Source: Bacillota bacterium (lineage in GTDB: Bacteria; Bacillota; Clostridia; Acetivibrionales; JAMNXU01). From it: 64,000 bases of DNA. This document shows positions 17,433 to 25,963 of this stretch, in pieces. The position numbers and the translations under genes are program-made. Within the stretch, counting starts at the first letter, position 1. Every line of letters begins with the position of its first letter. The notes beneath the pieces were generated by a model. It searched no databases, had not been told where the DNA came from, and saw only the letters and a list, made by a program, of their open reading frames with translations. The stretch is taken from positions 24,389 to 88,388 of the forward strand of contig JAMNXU010000027.1 of NCBI GenBank assembly GCA_023623175.1, read 5' to 3'.

Positions 17433-17604
17433 AAGCAAGGCGTACCGCTGTTGTGTAAAATATGGCGTATTGATGTTGGGTAAAGTATGGTGTATCGATA
17501 TAGATTAAGTATGGTTCATCAATGTTGGGAGAAATAAGGCGCATCAATGTTAAGCTAAGTATGGTGCATAATAATCCGAGTTAAGTCTTGCGTATTGGGG
17601 GAGG
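17433..17604. repeat. Degenerate 25-nt tandem repeat, about seven units
   Basis: Units begin at 17433, 17458, 17483, 17507, 17532, 17557 and 17583, each close to AAGTATGGTGTATCRATGTT plus a few bases. Spacing is 25 nt with one 24 and one 26. The last unit runs into the final codons of the sulfatase gene. Because 25 is not a multiple of three, it is not a protein repeat. Confidence 0.75.
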
Positions 17605-19019
17605 CCAATGCAGGCCCCGTTGCCCGCTCAGGCCATAGTCAGGTTTCGGAATGAATTCCTGGTTTGGAAGGCCGACGAGTTTTCCGTACTTAACCCAGTT
17701 TTCATCGCCCTTGTACAGATTTTTAATTAGGAAATCGACGAGCTTGTTTTGAATATCGGAGTATTCTTTTTTGTGGGCAAGGTTTTTCAATTCGTTTGGA
17801 TCGTTTTCAAGATCAAACAGCTGGATGTAATTGCCCACGGGATAATATATGAGCTTGAACCGGCCGTCGTGTACCATGCGCGTTGCGAGGGCGTTTTCGC
17901 TTATTTCGCCGTAAAGCATATCCCTTTTCCTGGTTGACACGGCTGAAATGCCTTCGACATGGGACGGTATTTCCAGGCCGCACAGGTCAAGAAGAGTCGG
18001 CATTATATCCGCAAGGCACACAAGCCTGTCGTCAACGGTACCCCTCATTGACTTGAGAGGCTTCCCGGATATGATTAGGGGAATATTGGCGGAGTATTCA
18101 TACATTACCCTTTTTGCGACCATGTTGTGATTGCCCAGCATATCGCCGTGGTCGCTGGTAAAAAGAATAATGGTGTTATTCAGAAGATTTTCTTCCCTCA
18201 GCGTGCCGATCAGTATTCTCAGCTGGTGGTCAATATGGGTGCACAGGGCATAGAATGCTTTTCTTGCTGCCAGTATATCTTCCTTTTTATACATTTTGCA
18301 TGAATTTTGCAATCCTTTCAGAGGATAGACATCATCGTCGACCCAGTCTCCCACGAATGGCTCATCAATTCTGCGTCCCTGTACATATCGAGATAGCTCT
18401 GAAGAGGCACAAGGGGCGGATGGGGATGGCAGTAGGAAATATAGAAAAACGCAGGACGCGTTGGATCCTTACGCTTTATCATTTTTGCCATTTCCCTGGT
18501 GGCCCAGTTAGTTACATGGGCTTCTTCGGGCAAATGCCACGGCCGCGTGTAATACATGTTGTTTCCCATGCCGTGAAGGTATTCCCTGCCTGCGTAACCA
18601 TGCTCTCCAAGCCATATCTGGTAATCGTCGACGGTGCCGTACTGGTAGCGGGCTTCTTCCTGCAGGATCACATCATCAAAACCTATGCGGTTTCTCTGGG
18701 GATAGACATGCAGCTTTCCGACTGCATAAGCCTGATACCCGTTGTCGCGAAAGGTCTGGGCAAGAGTTTTAACATCGGGCATGGGAAGGCGTTCGGAATA
18801 AACCCTGTCCCCATGGCTCCTGGGTGACAGCCCGGTCATCAGCGATCGCCGCGCCGGTATGCAAACAGGACATTCGGAATAGCAATTTGTAAACCGTATG
18901 CCATCCCGTGCAAGGGAATCAAGGGTAGGAGTCTTGATGACGGGATGCCCTGCTGCTCCAAGCAGAGGGGCAGACCAGTGATCGACCGTTATCATCAGAA
19001 CATTGGGTTTGTTATCCAA
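17581..19019 (-). pseudogene. Cys-type sulfatase broken by one frameshift
   Basis: Two overlapping frames together make one sulfatase of about 479 residues. The N-part (19019 to about 18370) has the metal residue region ITVDHWSAP and the signature CIPARRSLMTG, whose Cys would be turned to formylglycine by an anaerobic maturase. The C-part (about 18369 to 17581) has TSDHGDMLGNH and the usual C-terminal LFDLENDPNELKNL. The join needs one extra base near 18361-18375, where AELDEPFVGDW would be read through. It may be a true mutation, a phase variant or a sequence error. The likely substrate is a sulfated glycan. Confidence 0.85.
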
Positions 19020-19061
19020 TATTATTTTCCCCCCTCAGGTTAAACATCTATCTGAATCAAA

Positions 19062-19151
19062 TATCTTTTAAATAAATACCTCAATAAATTATCTTTTTAA
19101 ATACTTCAATTAGGTATCTTTTTAAGTATTACAATTAATTATCTTTTTAAA
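19062..19151. repeat. AT-rich degenerate 25-nt tandem repeat, four units
   Basis: TATCTTTTTAA or a close variant recurs at 19062, 19090, 19115 and 19140, with related filler (AATACTTCAATTA type) between. It lies just upstream of the sulfatase gene (on the minus strand) and mirrors the 25-nt period of the array at its other end, though the sequences are not alike. Confidence 0.6.
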
Positions 19152-19214
19152 TATCTATCCTTTAATTTATTATTTAAACCAGTTAAATGCCTCCTTACCC
19201 AGAACTTTAACCGG

Positions 19215-20330
19215 TTAAAATGCCATTCTTGCCCAGCCACGGCCCGTTCTTTTCGGAAGGCCGAGCATTTCGCGGGCTGTGTCAACATAGAACCTGTAGT
19301 TTTCAAGGGGTGTGCCGTTGGGAATCCTGTGATCCAGTCCGAATACGATTCCGCCCTGCTGCATCAGGGGCTGGAGCTTGTATTCCAGCTCTTTCAGTAT
19401 GTCTTCTTTGGACCGGCGCAGCACATGCTTGTCGATGCCGCCTTTGAAAGCCAGCCGGGTGCCGTATTTTTGGCGCAGCTTCACGACATCCATGCCGGCG
19501 GCAGGTTCACACGGATAAATGATATTAACACCACAGTCAAGGAGGGCGTCAATTATCGGCTCAATATTGCCGTCGCTGTCAAGGCTGAAGAGCCTTGTGC
19601 CTTTTGAGGATAGCATATCCCAGATTTTTCTGAAATAGGGTTTTATGAATTCATTCACCTGGTTGGGTCCTATCAGGGGACCGCTTTTGCCGGCCATGTC
19701 CTCGTGAACGGAAAGGTTGTCAATGACCAGCCTGTCGCTGATCCGGTCAAGGACCTTGAACGCCGTGTCAGCGATCGTGTTGATAATATCATGCATTAAC
19801 TCGGGCTGATCATAGTAGCAGTAACAAACATTTTCCTCTCCCATCAGCTGGCGGGGAAGATCAAACCCGCCGGGAATCCAGGCCACCACGAGAGCGCCTT
19901 CCTGCTGGGCTTTTTTCGAAGCTTCAACCCTGTCCCAGTCAATGCGGTCTTCGCTGAACTCAAACCACGGCTTGATTTTAAGCCAACTGTCCATGTCCGT
20001 AACGGGATAATTCAACGGATGGGCAATGGTCGCGCTGCTCTTGATCAGCTTTGTCGTCCTTCCCAGTTCATCGATTTTTAATGTATATTCAGGCGTATCT
20101 TCCAAAATTCTTGGCTTACAGCCACCGCGCTGACGGGTCACACCGCCGCAGTCCGCGAGCTGCAGATAATCAAAATCGAAAGCTGTTAAATCGATTTCTT
20201 CGGGTGTAGCTCCCTGGGCGGCCCATTCCTGTTCCAGGCCGACGAGCGGCCCGAACAGTTCAACAAACATTTGCCTTTCAACCTTGCCGAAAGTCATGAG
20301 TTCGATATATTCTTCACGGTTCCATTTCAT
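19215..20330 (-). CDS. UroD-family protein without the usual zinc ligands
   Basis: 371 residues of uroporphyrinogen-decarboxylase fold. Where methyltransferases of this fold have His-X-Cys, this protein reads LFSLDSDGNIEP; the end has GLDHRIPNGTPLENY. That variant is common in the sub-group found beside sugar-degradation genes, whose activity is unknown. GGGAGG lies before the ATG. It follows aroC on the same strand after 32 nt, and the sulfatase gene lies further downstream. It is neither a heme-pathway enzyme by context nor clearly a corrinoid methyltransferase. Confidence 0.75.
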   Translation of the reverse strand: MKWNREEYIELMTFGKVERQMFVELFGPLVGLEQEWAAQGATPEEIDLTAFDFDYLQLADCGGVTRQRGGCKPRILEDTPEYTLKIDELGRTTKLIKSSATIAHPLNYPVTDMDSWLKIKPWFEFSEDRIDWDRVEASKKAQQEGALVVAWIPGGFDLPRQLMGEENVCYCYYDQPELMHDIINTIADTAFKVLDRISDRLVIDNLSVHEDMAGKSGPLIGPNQVNEFIKPYFRKIWDMLSSKGTRLFSLDSDGNIEPIIDALLDCGVNIIYPCEPAAGMDVVKLRQKYGTRLAFKGGIDKHVLRRSKEDILKELEYKLQPLMQQGGIVFGLDHRIPNGTPLENYRFYVDTAREMLGLPKRTGRGWARMAF

Positions 20331-20362
20331 AAAAACGCCTCCCGGAGTTAGTACGTGAATCG

Positions 20363-21463
20363 TTATGTCAGGGCTTTTTTTACAAGATCCATTCTTGACA
20401 GGATTCTCTGAAGCAGGTAATCCACAAGGGTGATCGCCACCATGGCTTCGACTGCAATGACCGCCCGTGGCACAATCACGGGATCATGCCTTCCCTTAAT
20501 AATGATATCGATGTTTTCGCCGTTTGTACTAACTGTTTTTTGCGATTTATAAATCGATGGTGTCGGTTTGATCGCAGCCCTTAGAATAATAGGGAAGCCT
20601 TCGCTGATTCCGCCGCTGATTCCGCCGGAATTGTTGCTGAATTTTCCCAGGTTGCCGGCGTCATCGAAGTACATAATGTCATTGTTTTCCGATCCTTTAA
20701 GGCGCGATGCCTCAAACCCGTTGCCGAATTCCACGCCCTTGACTGCTCCCAGGGACATTACGGCCCTCGCCAGCATGGCGTCGAGCTTTTCAAATACCGG
20801 TTCACCCACGCCTGCGGGCAATCCTTCGACAACACATTCCACGATGCCGCCGGCCGAATCCCCGCAAGCCTTGATTTCAGCGAGAAACTCCTCGGCTCTC
20901 CTGGCTGCTTCGTGATCGGGCATGCGAACATTGTTTTTATATATTTCCGAGGCATCAAAATTACTGCGGTCAATGAATATATTTCCTATGGAGAGGGTGT
21001 AGGACATGACCCTGATTCCCAGTTCGGAAAGAACTTTTTTGGCCACGGCGCCTGCAGCGACGCGCGCTGCGGTCTCACGGCCCGAAGAACGGCCGCCGCC
21101 GCGGTAATCACGGAATCCATACTTTTGATCATATGTGTAATCGGCATGCCCCGGACGGTAATACTTTGCGATCTCGCTGTAATCCGGCGAGCGGGCGTCG
21201 GTATTCCATATCAGCATGGAAATCGGGGTTCCGGTGGTCCTTCCTTCAAAGACGCCGGAAAGAATTTCGACATGGTCCGCTTCTTTCCTGGCCGTGGAAA
21301 AAGGCGACTGCCCGGGCTTCCGTTTGTCGAGGTCGGCCTGGATATCCGCTTCGTCAAGCGGCACACCTGCCGGACAACCGTCAATTACAACGCCGAGGGC
21401 CTTGCCGTGGGATTCGCCCCAGGTTGCTACCTGAAAATTCTTGCCGATTATTGAACCCGACAT
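20363..21463 (-). CDS. aroC: Chorismate synthase
   Basis: 366 residues from an ATG with AGGAGG upstream. It makes chorismate from EPSP with reduced FMN, the last shared step to aromatic amino acids. Family signatures are GESHGKALG near the start, RPGHADYTYDQKYG, and GGGRSSGRETAARVAAGA; the end has the usual conserved basic loop with GRHDPVIVPRAV. Length is normal. It stands alone among shikimate genes here. A tiny peptide gene lies divergently upstream (21648). Confidence 0.96.
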   Translation of the reverse strand: MSGSIIGKNFQVATWGESHGKALGVVIDGCPAGVPLDEADIQADLDKRKPGQSPFSTARKEADHVEILSGVFEGRTTGTPISMLIWNTDARSPDYSEIAKYYRPGHADYTYDQKYGFRDYRGGGRSSGRETAARVAAGAVAKKVLSELGIRVMSYTLSIGNIFIDRSNFDASEIYKNNVRMPDHEAARRAEEFLAEIKACGDSAGGIVECVVEGLPAGVGEPVFEKLDAMLARAVMSLGAVKGVEFGNGFEASRLKGSENNDIMYFDDAGNLGKFSNNSGGISGGISEGFPIILRAAIKPTPSIYKSQKTVSTNGENIDIIIKGRHDPVIVPRAVIAVEAMVAITLVDYLLQRILSRMDLVKKALT

Positions 21464-21618
21464 AGAATATCCTCCTGTAATAATGTCAAAAATATTCATG
21501 CAGAAAGTATTAAATTCGTTTTAAAAAGGTGTTTATACAAATTATTACATAGATATTACAGTTTTTCTACAATTAAATTACATTTGCAACAAAAAGGTTA
21601 AAAAAACATCTTTATTGG

Positions 21619-21638
21619 TATAATAAACTTAGAAGGAG
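21619..21638 (+). promoter_or_regulatory. Extended -10 promoter and ribosome binding site of the 15-aa peptide gene
   Basis: TGGTATAAT (TG before a perfect TATAAT at 21619-21624) is an extended -10 element; no good -35 is seen. AGAAGGAG at 21631-21638 lies nine bases before the ATG. Confidence 0.6.
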
Positions 21639-21647
21639 ATGATGAAT

Positions 21648-21695
21648 ATGCGTATTCTGGCATACATTATCTGGAGATTTTTAAACCGCTGGTAG
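21648..21695 (+). CDS. 15-residue peptide ORF with leader-like architecture
   Basis: ATG to TAG encodes MRILAYIIWRFLNRW. A consensus-grade -10, a strong Shine-Dalgarno and a strong terminator 40 nt downstream make this look like a real transcription unit. The peptide has Trp at 9 and 15, with the last Trp right before the stop, as in ribosome-sensing leader peptides. No trp or resistance gene follows on this strand; the next gene is a response regulator 545 nt on. It could equally be a small hydrophobic-cationic effector. Function unknown. Confidence 0.5.
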   Translation: MRILAYIIWRFLNRW

Positions 21696-21734
21696 AGCCG
21701 GGAGGTGTGGCTTTCAAGTGAGACCCACATGAGT

Positions 21735-21771
21735 AGCGTTTGCAGTACATGGTACATGCAGACGCTTTTTC
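21735..21771 (+). terminator. Strong rho-independent terminator
   Basis: AGCGTTTGCA pairs with TGCAGACGCT (one G-U pair), closing a short loop, and is followed by TTTTT. Between the peptide stop and this stem, TGTGG and CCACA could pair as an upstream hairpin, giving an attenuator-like layout. Confidence 0.8.
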
Positions 21772-22240
21772 TATTTTAATTTTTTGTAATCTTATTTACG
21801 CATTGTTTTAATAGTTATGGTTTATTTTATTATTTTTTCATACTATTAATAATTTAAATCTATATTACTTTATACTATTAATAACTTTAAATCCTATTAA
21901 TAACTTTAAATCCTATTATAACTGCTCGGCGAAAAATCCTTTCATTGCTGTTCCGACTATTATTTGCTTTAACTGTAAAATTGGCTGATATTATTGTCCT
22001 AATGCCATTACCGACCTGATGTTGATGATGTTCCGTATATTACAGCCAGGACTGTTATTGCAGCCCTGACTGAAATCGCATTCCGACCGTATCAGCTCTG
22101 ATCCATGCATTTCCGGTTAAGTTCCATAATAGCAAAAAGATACACAATGTGATATGATTGAAAAAAAGCGGGAACATGATCATGATTGGGAAACCGGGGC
22201 GGAATTGCCTTATATCTCTGGAATTCGGTGAGGTCGGCAA
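21772..22240. other. AT-rich spacer with a 19-nt direct repeat
   Basis: CTATTAATAACTTTAAATC occurs at 21875-21893 and again at 21894-21912, with a weaker copy at 21843-21860. The rest, 21913-22240, must contain the promoter of the two-component system; no consensus promoter is clear. No coding region is supported. Confidence 0.5.
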
Positions 22241-22927
22241 ATGAAGATCCTTATCGTTGATGATGACGAGCTGATAACAAACCTGATTGACGAAAATCTG
22301 AAAATGGAGGGCTTTGATACGGCAATCTGCCATGATGGCATTGCCGCATTGGAGGCAGCAGAAAGCTATAAACCGGATCTTGTGATTTTGGATATTATGC
22401 TGCCGGGTATGGACGGGTTTCATGTATGCAGGAAGCTCCAGAAACTTAACATCCCCGTTATTATGCTCACCGCAAAAGGCGACATTACCGACAAGCTCAT
22501 CGGCCTCGAGGCAGGAGCCGATGACTACATGGTAAAGCCTTTCGACAGCAGGGAGCTGATTGCGAGGATCTACACCATTTTCAGGCGCATTGACAAGATT
22601 TCCAGGCGTTTGAGCGAAAAAAGCGATGAAAAGAAAGCGGGCATTTATATAAACGAAGAGGAAATGACCGTGCTGGCAGATGGCAATCCCGTCGATTTAA
22701 CACCCACCGAATACAGGCTCCTGTCCTTTCTCAGCAGGAACCCGGGAAAGGTGTTTAACCGGAATGAATTGCTCGACGCGGTATGGGGCTATGAATTTCT
22801 CGGAGATTCCAGGACTGTGGATATACATGTACAGCGCCTGAGAAAGAAACTGGGCAGGTACAGTGCCAACATTGAAACGGTTTTTGGCATAGGGTACCGG
22901 TACAGGGAGCATGATCATGAAGCTTAG
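22241..22927 (+). CDS. OmpR/PhoB-family response regulator
   Basis: 228 residues. The receiver domain (1-120) has the acidic pair DDDE near the start, the phospho-acceptor Asp in VILDIMLPG near 52, Thr in MLTAKGD and Lys in VKPFDSREL. The C-terminal winged helix (about 135-226) has LTPTEYRLLSFL, VWGYEFLGDSRTVDIHVQ and GIGYRY. It is the DNA-binding output partner of the histidine kinase whose gene overlaps its end. Confidence 0.93.
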   Translation: MKILIVDDDELITNLIDENLKMEGFDTAICHDGIAALEAAESYKPDLVILDIMLPGMDGFHVCRKLQKLNIPVIMLTAKGDITDKLIGLEAGADDYMVKPFDSRELIARIYTIFRRIDKISRRLSEKSDEKKAGIYINEEEMTVLADGNPVDLTPTEYRLLSFLSRNPGKVFNRNELLDAVWGYEFLGDSRTVDIHVQRLRKKLGRYSANIETVFGIGYRYREHDHEA

Positions 22928-24281
22928 GAAAAAAGTGATTTTTGCCAACATGATAATAATAACGCTCGTGCTGGTAATCAGCAGCCCGATAATAGTCGCC
23001 ACGGTGGACAATGCAAATCTCCATGCCGTATATCAGTATTTACTGAGGCAGAGCAATTTTTCACAGCAGTACCTCGCGGAATACCTGAAGACTGTTGCCG
23101 AGCCTTCGAGGGCTTTCGAGTACAACAGGCTGACGCTTGAAAAAATGCTTGAGGACCTGAGCGGATGTGAAGTAACTGTCACAAGCATTGCCGACGAAAA
23201 GGTATTCCCTATACAGGAATACGCCTTAAGCGGGAAAAAGACTTATCTCATCGAAACCACCGGTGATGTGCGAAAATTTTACCTTTCCTTTCCGGTTTAC
23301 ATGAACGGCGGCATCGTGGGCGCCGTAACCTTTGAACAGCCCCTTTACCGCGAAGATGCCATGAAAAGGGGTTTGATCCTGGTACTTGCGATCATTTTCA
23401 CTTTAGCCCTTCTCGTATCACTGGTACTGAGCCTTGTTTTTTCCCGCAGGCTGATAAAGCCGCTGGAGCTGCTCACGAGGGCTTCGGAAAAATTCTCGGA
23501 AGGAAATTTTGAGCCCGTTGCGCTGCCCAGGACGCGGGACGAACTCCGGTTTCTCACTGATTCATTTAACAATATGGGCCGGAATATTGGGGCGATGCTT
23601 CAGAAGCTGAGAAATGAACAGGAAAAACAGAAAAATTTTATTGATAATGTCACCCATGAAATCAGGACGCCGCTGACCAACATTTTGGGCTATGTCGACC
23701 TTGCTGGCAGGGTAGCCGATGAGGACAAAAGGCAGAGATATTATTCATACATAAAAAGCGAAGGCGAAAGATTGCTTGACATGGTGAACAATCTCCTGGA
23801 ATTGTCGCGGCTGAATAAATACGATCTTTCTGCCAACAGGGAGAAAACCGATGTAACAATGCTGGTTATGCGCGTAATTGAGCTTATGAAACACAGGGCC
23901 GAAAGCTCTGATATAAAGATTATTCCCGATCTCGGGCAGGTAACCGCGGACGTTGACGCCGACAAGGTGAAGCAGGTTTTATTAAACCTGATGGACAATG
24001 CGCTCAAATATTCAGAAGGAAAGCAAATCACGGTCAGGCTTTGGAAAGAGGATAAGGTATATTTGAGCGTTTCCGATGACGGCAGGGGCATTCCCGAAGA
24101 AGACATTCCCCATGTTGCGGAACCTTTTTACAGGTCGGACAAGTCCAGGAGCAGAAAACTGGGCGGAAGCGGGCTGGGTTTGGCGGTTTGCCGCGAGATC
24201 GCAAGGGCGCATGACGGGGAGCTTTTAATAGAGAGCAGAAAAGGCGAAGGCACAACCGTTACAATTTCGTTACAGGGTTGA
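22917..24281 (+). CDS. Sensor histidine kinase
   Basis: 454 residues. The ATG at 22917 is preferred over 22911 because GGGAGC then has proper spacing. Two membrane helices (about 9-30 and 150-175) enclose an extracellular sensor; then come HAMP (about 176-228), HisKA with the phospho-His in NVTHEIRTPLTN near 248, and an ATPase domain with NLMDNALKYS, DDGRGIPEED and GGSGLGLAV. Its start overlaps the regulator stop, so both are co-translated. The signal is unknown; the lipoprotein gene downstream may belong to the pathway. Confidence 0.93.
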   Translation: MKLRKKVIFANMIIITLVLVISSPIIVATVDNANLHAVYQYLLRQSNFSQQYLAEYLKTVAEPSRAFEYNRLTLEKMLEDLSGCEVTVTSIADEKVFPIQEYALSGKKTYLIETTGDVRKFYLSFPVYMNGGIVGAVTFEQPLYREDAMKRGLILVLAIIFTLALLVSLVLSLVFSRRLIKPLELLTRASEKFSEGNFEPVALPRTRDELRFLTDSFNNMGRNIGAMLQKLRNEQEKQKNFIDNVTHEIRTPLTNILGYVDLAGRVADEDKRQRYYSYIKSEGERLLDMVNNLLELSRLNKYDLSANREKTDVTMLVMRVIELMKHRAESSDIKIIPDLGQVTADVDADKVKQVLLNLMDNALKYSEGKQITVRLWKEDKVYLSVSDDGRGIPEEDIPHVAEPFYRSDKSRSRKLGGSGLGLAVCREIARAHDGELLIESRKGEGTTVTISLQG

Positions 24282-24390
24282 AACAAATTTTATACAGGAT
24301 TGAGATAATTTGCGCTTCGCTTGCCGGTAATATTTTGGCAAGGGGATAAAATTCGGTTCCCTGAAAAAGCTGGCAGGAGGCAGGTTGAAA

Positions 24391-25272
24391 ATGATGAAGC
24401 GGATTATTTTAGTGTTGTCGGCAGTTTTACTGCTGCTTATTACCGGATGCGCCCTTTCAGATGCGGGATTTTTGACGGCTCCCAAAATGGAAAAGGGCAA
24501 GCTCACGGTGATAGAAGAAACCGAAGGTGAAACCGATGCTGACAGGGCAAGAATGAATGAGGCAATAAGCGCTTACCTTGAAGAAAATGTCGCGTATAAA
24601 TCCATTGGCGGTAAGGTTTTCGAAGCCCATGAGCTTTACGGCATCAGTTCGAAGGGCGGGAAAATTACCATTTATATGTGGAGCAGGGCTCAGGAGTACG
24701 CCGTTGAAAACGGCAAGCTTTTTGAAGGATCAGGTTTTAGCATGCCCCTCGTGATTGAACTGAAGAAAAACGAGGACGGAGGATTTGAAGTTCTCGGATA
24801 TGAAGCTCCCAGGGACGGGGAAGGGTATATACCTTCTATAAAAAACATGTTTCCGGCCGAATACCAGGACAAAGTGCTGACAAGGGCGAACGTAAAGGAA
24901 CTTGAGAGAATTGTCAGGCAGAAAGCGTTGAATTATTTCAACCTGGGCGGCGATCAGACCAATGATGAAGGATATGTTGATCCCGTCAGCGGAACTGACG
25001 AGGAAAAGGACGCAGAAGAAGAGATACGGGACGGCCAGTTAATGACTGATTCGGGAACGTACGTGGGCAGGATCGACATGAACAGCATAGAAATACTGAT
25101 CAGCGGCGCGCCACCCGAAAAAGCCGCGCGGGCCTTCAGGCTTACCGAAGCGCTAAGGGAGCGATTTGATGACCTTGGACTCAGGGAAGGCGAAAAAGTG
25201 GTTTTTAGTTATTATATCAACGGATACGACCAGTTGGTCCTGACAGAGATAAAAAGTGATTCCGGTAAATAG
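24391..25272 (+). CDS. Lipoprotein following a two-component system
   Basis: 293 residues; lipobox LITGC with Cys 20 predicts lipid anchoring outside the membrane. AGGAGG precedes; a TTG at 24385 is an alternative start. The mature part is acidic, with a stretch near 195-215 rich in Asp and Glu (GTDEEKDAEEEIRDG), followed by a second small alpha/beta segment. I recognise no enzyme motif. Being about 110 nt after the kinase gene, it may be a target or accessory sensor of that system. Confidence 0.75.
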   Translation: MMKRIILVLSAVLLLLITGCALSDAGFLTAPKMEKGKLTVIEETEGETDADRARMNEAISAYLEENVAYKSIGGKVFEAHELYGISSKGGKITIYMWSRAQEYAVENGKLFEGSGFSMPLVIELKKNEDGGFEVLGYEAPRDGEGYIPSIKNMFPAEYQDKVLTRANVKELERIVRQKALNYFNLGGDQTNDEGYVDPVSGTDEEKDAEEEIRDGQLMTDSGTYVGRIDMNSIEILISGAPPEKAARAFRLTEALRERFDDLGLREGEKVVFSYYINGYDQLVLTEIKSDSGK

Positions 25273-25509
25273 TAGGATGAACACAATAAATTTTTGAAAA
25301 GCCTTTTACGTGTGAATCCTTTGCATGCGTGAATTATTATTTCGGCACAGAGTACACAAGTACAAGATTTTTTGAAAGATTGGTTTTTTGCTGTGCAGCA
25401 TATGGTTATGAAATAATATGTTCAAGCAACCTAAAGAAAGATCCATGCAGAATTAAGAAAGAATTGAATTACAATAGTTAAGCTGTTTTTAAGCAGGTGC
25501 AGAATTAAT

Positions 25510-25545
25510 AAAGCGGATTGTAATTATTTACAATCCGCTTTTATG
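25510..25545. terminator. Bidirectional rho-independent terminator
   Basis: AAAGCGGATTGTAA and TTACAATCCGCTTT form a 14-bp stem around a 4-nt loop, with T-rich sequence on both strands. On the minus strand it directly follows tRNA-Pro; on the plus strand it ends the lipoprotein transcript. Bases 25273-25509 contain no supported feature. Confidence 0.88.
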
Positions 25546-25622
25546 TGGTCGGAGTGACTGGATTTGAACCAGCGGCCTCTTGGTCCCGAACCAAGCGCTC
25601 TACCAAGCTGAGCCACACCCCG
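25546..25622 (-). tRNA. tRNA-Pro (anticodon CGG)
   Basis: The minus strand folds as a full cloverleaf: acceptor CGGGGTG with CACTCCG, D-arm GCTCAGCTTGGTAGAGC, anticodon stem CTTGG/CCAAG with loop TTCGGGA (anticodon CGG), T-arm with GGTTCAAATCC, discriminator A and an encoded CCA. It decodes CCG. Confidence 0.95.
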
Positions 25623-25639
25623 ACGCGAGAACAAGATAT

Positions 25640-25668
25640 ATTATAGTGGATATCGATGAAATATGCAA
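25640..25668 (-). promoter_or_regulatory. Promoter of tRNA-Pro
   Basis: On the minus strand TTGCAT and TATAAT are separated by exactly 17 bases, and the -10 ends 18 bases before the tRNA. Confidence 0.8.
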
Positions 25669-25860
25669 GCAATATTTTTTCCACAGAAAGTATCAACTTG
25701 TCGCAGGACTTTCCCGTACTAAACTGCTGCAAGTAGTTGATTTAACCATGTTTCATTATATCGGCACCCAGTGATCCGATACTTGTAACATTTTCAGGTG
25801 ACGAAAATCAGTTGCTTCTGAAATTCTGAGTCTTTCTTTCAATACTTAATGATTATTTTG

Positions 25861-25919
25861 GGGCAAACTATTTATTTTAAGGGCAAACTATTTTTAATGT
25901 ATTGCGGCTATGGTACAAT
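25861..25919 (+). promoter_or_regulatory. Direct repeats and extended -10 upstream of the epimerase gene
   Basis: GGGCAAACTATTT occurs at 25861-25873 and 25881-25893, 20 nt apart, which suits a regulator binding two faces. TGGTACAAT (-10 at 25914-25919) follows with a poor -35, so activation by a bound protein would make sense. No other feature is seen in 25669-25963. Confidence 0.4.
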
Positions 25920-25963
25920 ATTACGGGATGGAAGATATTTTCACTGATGAACGGAGGATGACC

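Noticed and set aside
17433..17604. CRISPR array or plasmid iterons
   Set aside because: Units are contiguous without unique spacers, too diverged, and no replication protein gene is present.
18361..18375. Programmed frameshift in the sulfatase gene
   Set aside because: No slippery heptamer or downstream structure is evident; a mutation or sequence error is simpler.
21648..21771. trp operon attenuator
   Set aside because: No trp gene follows on the plus strand; the peptide and hairpins are kept only as a leader-like unit of unknown role.
25541..25732. Protein-coding ORF on the minus strand
   Set aside because: It covers tRNA-Pro; the apparent peptide is the translated tRNA.
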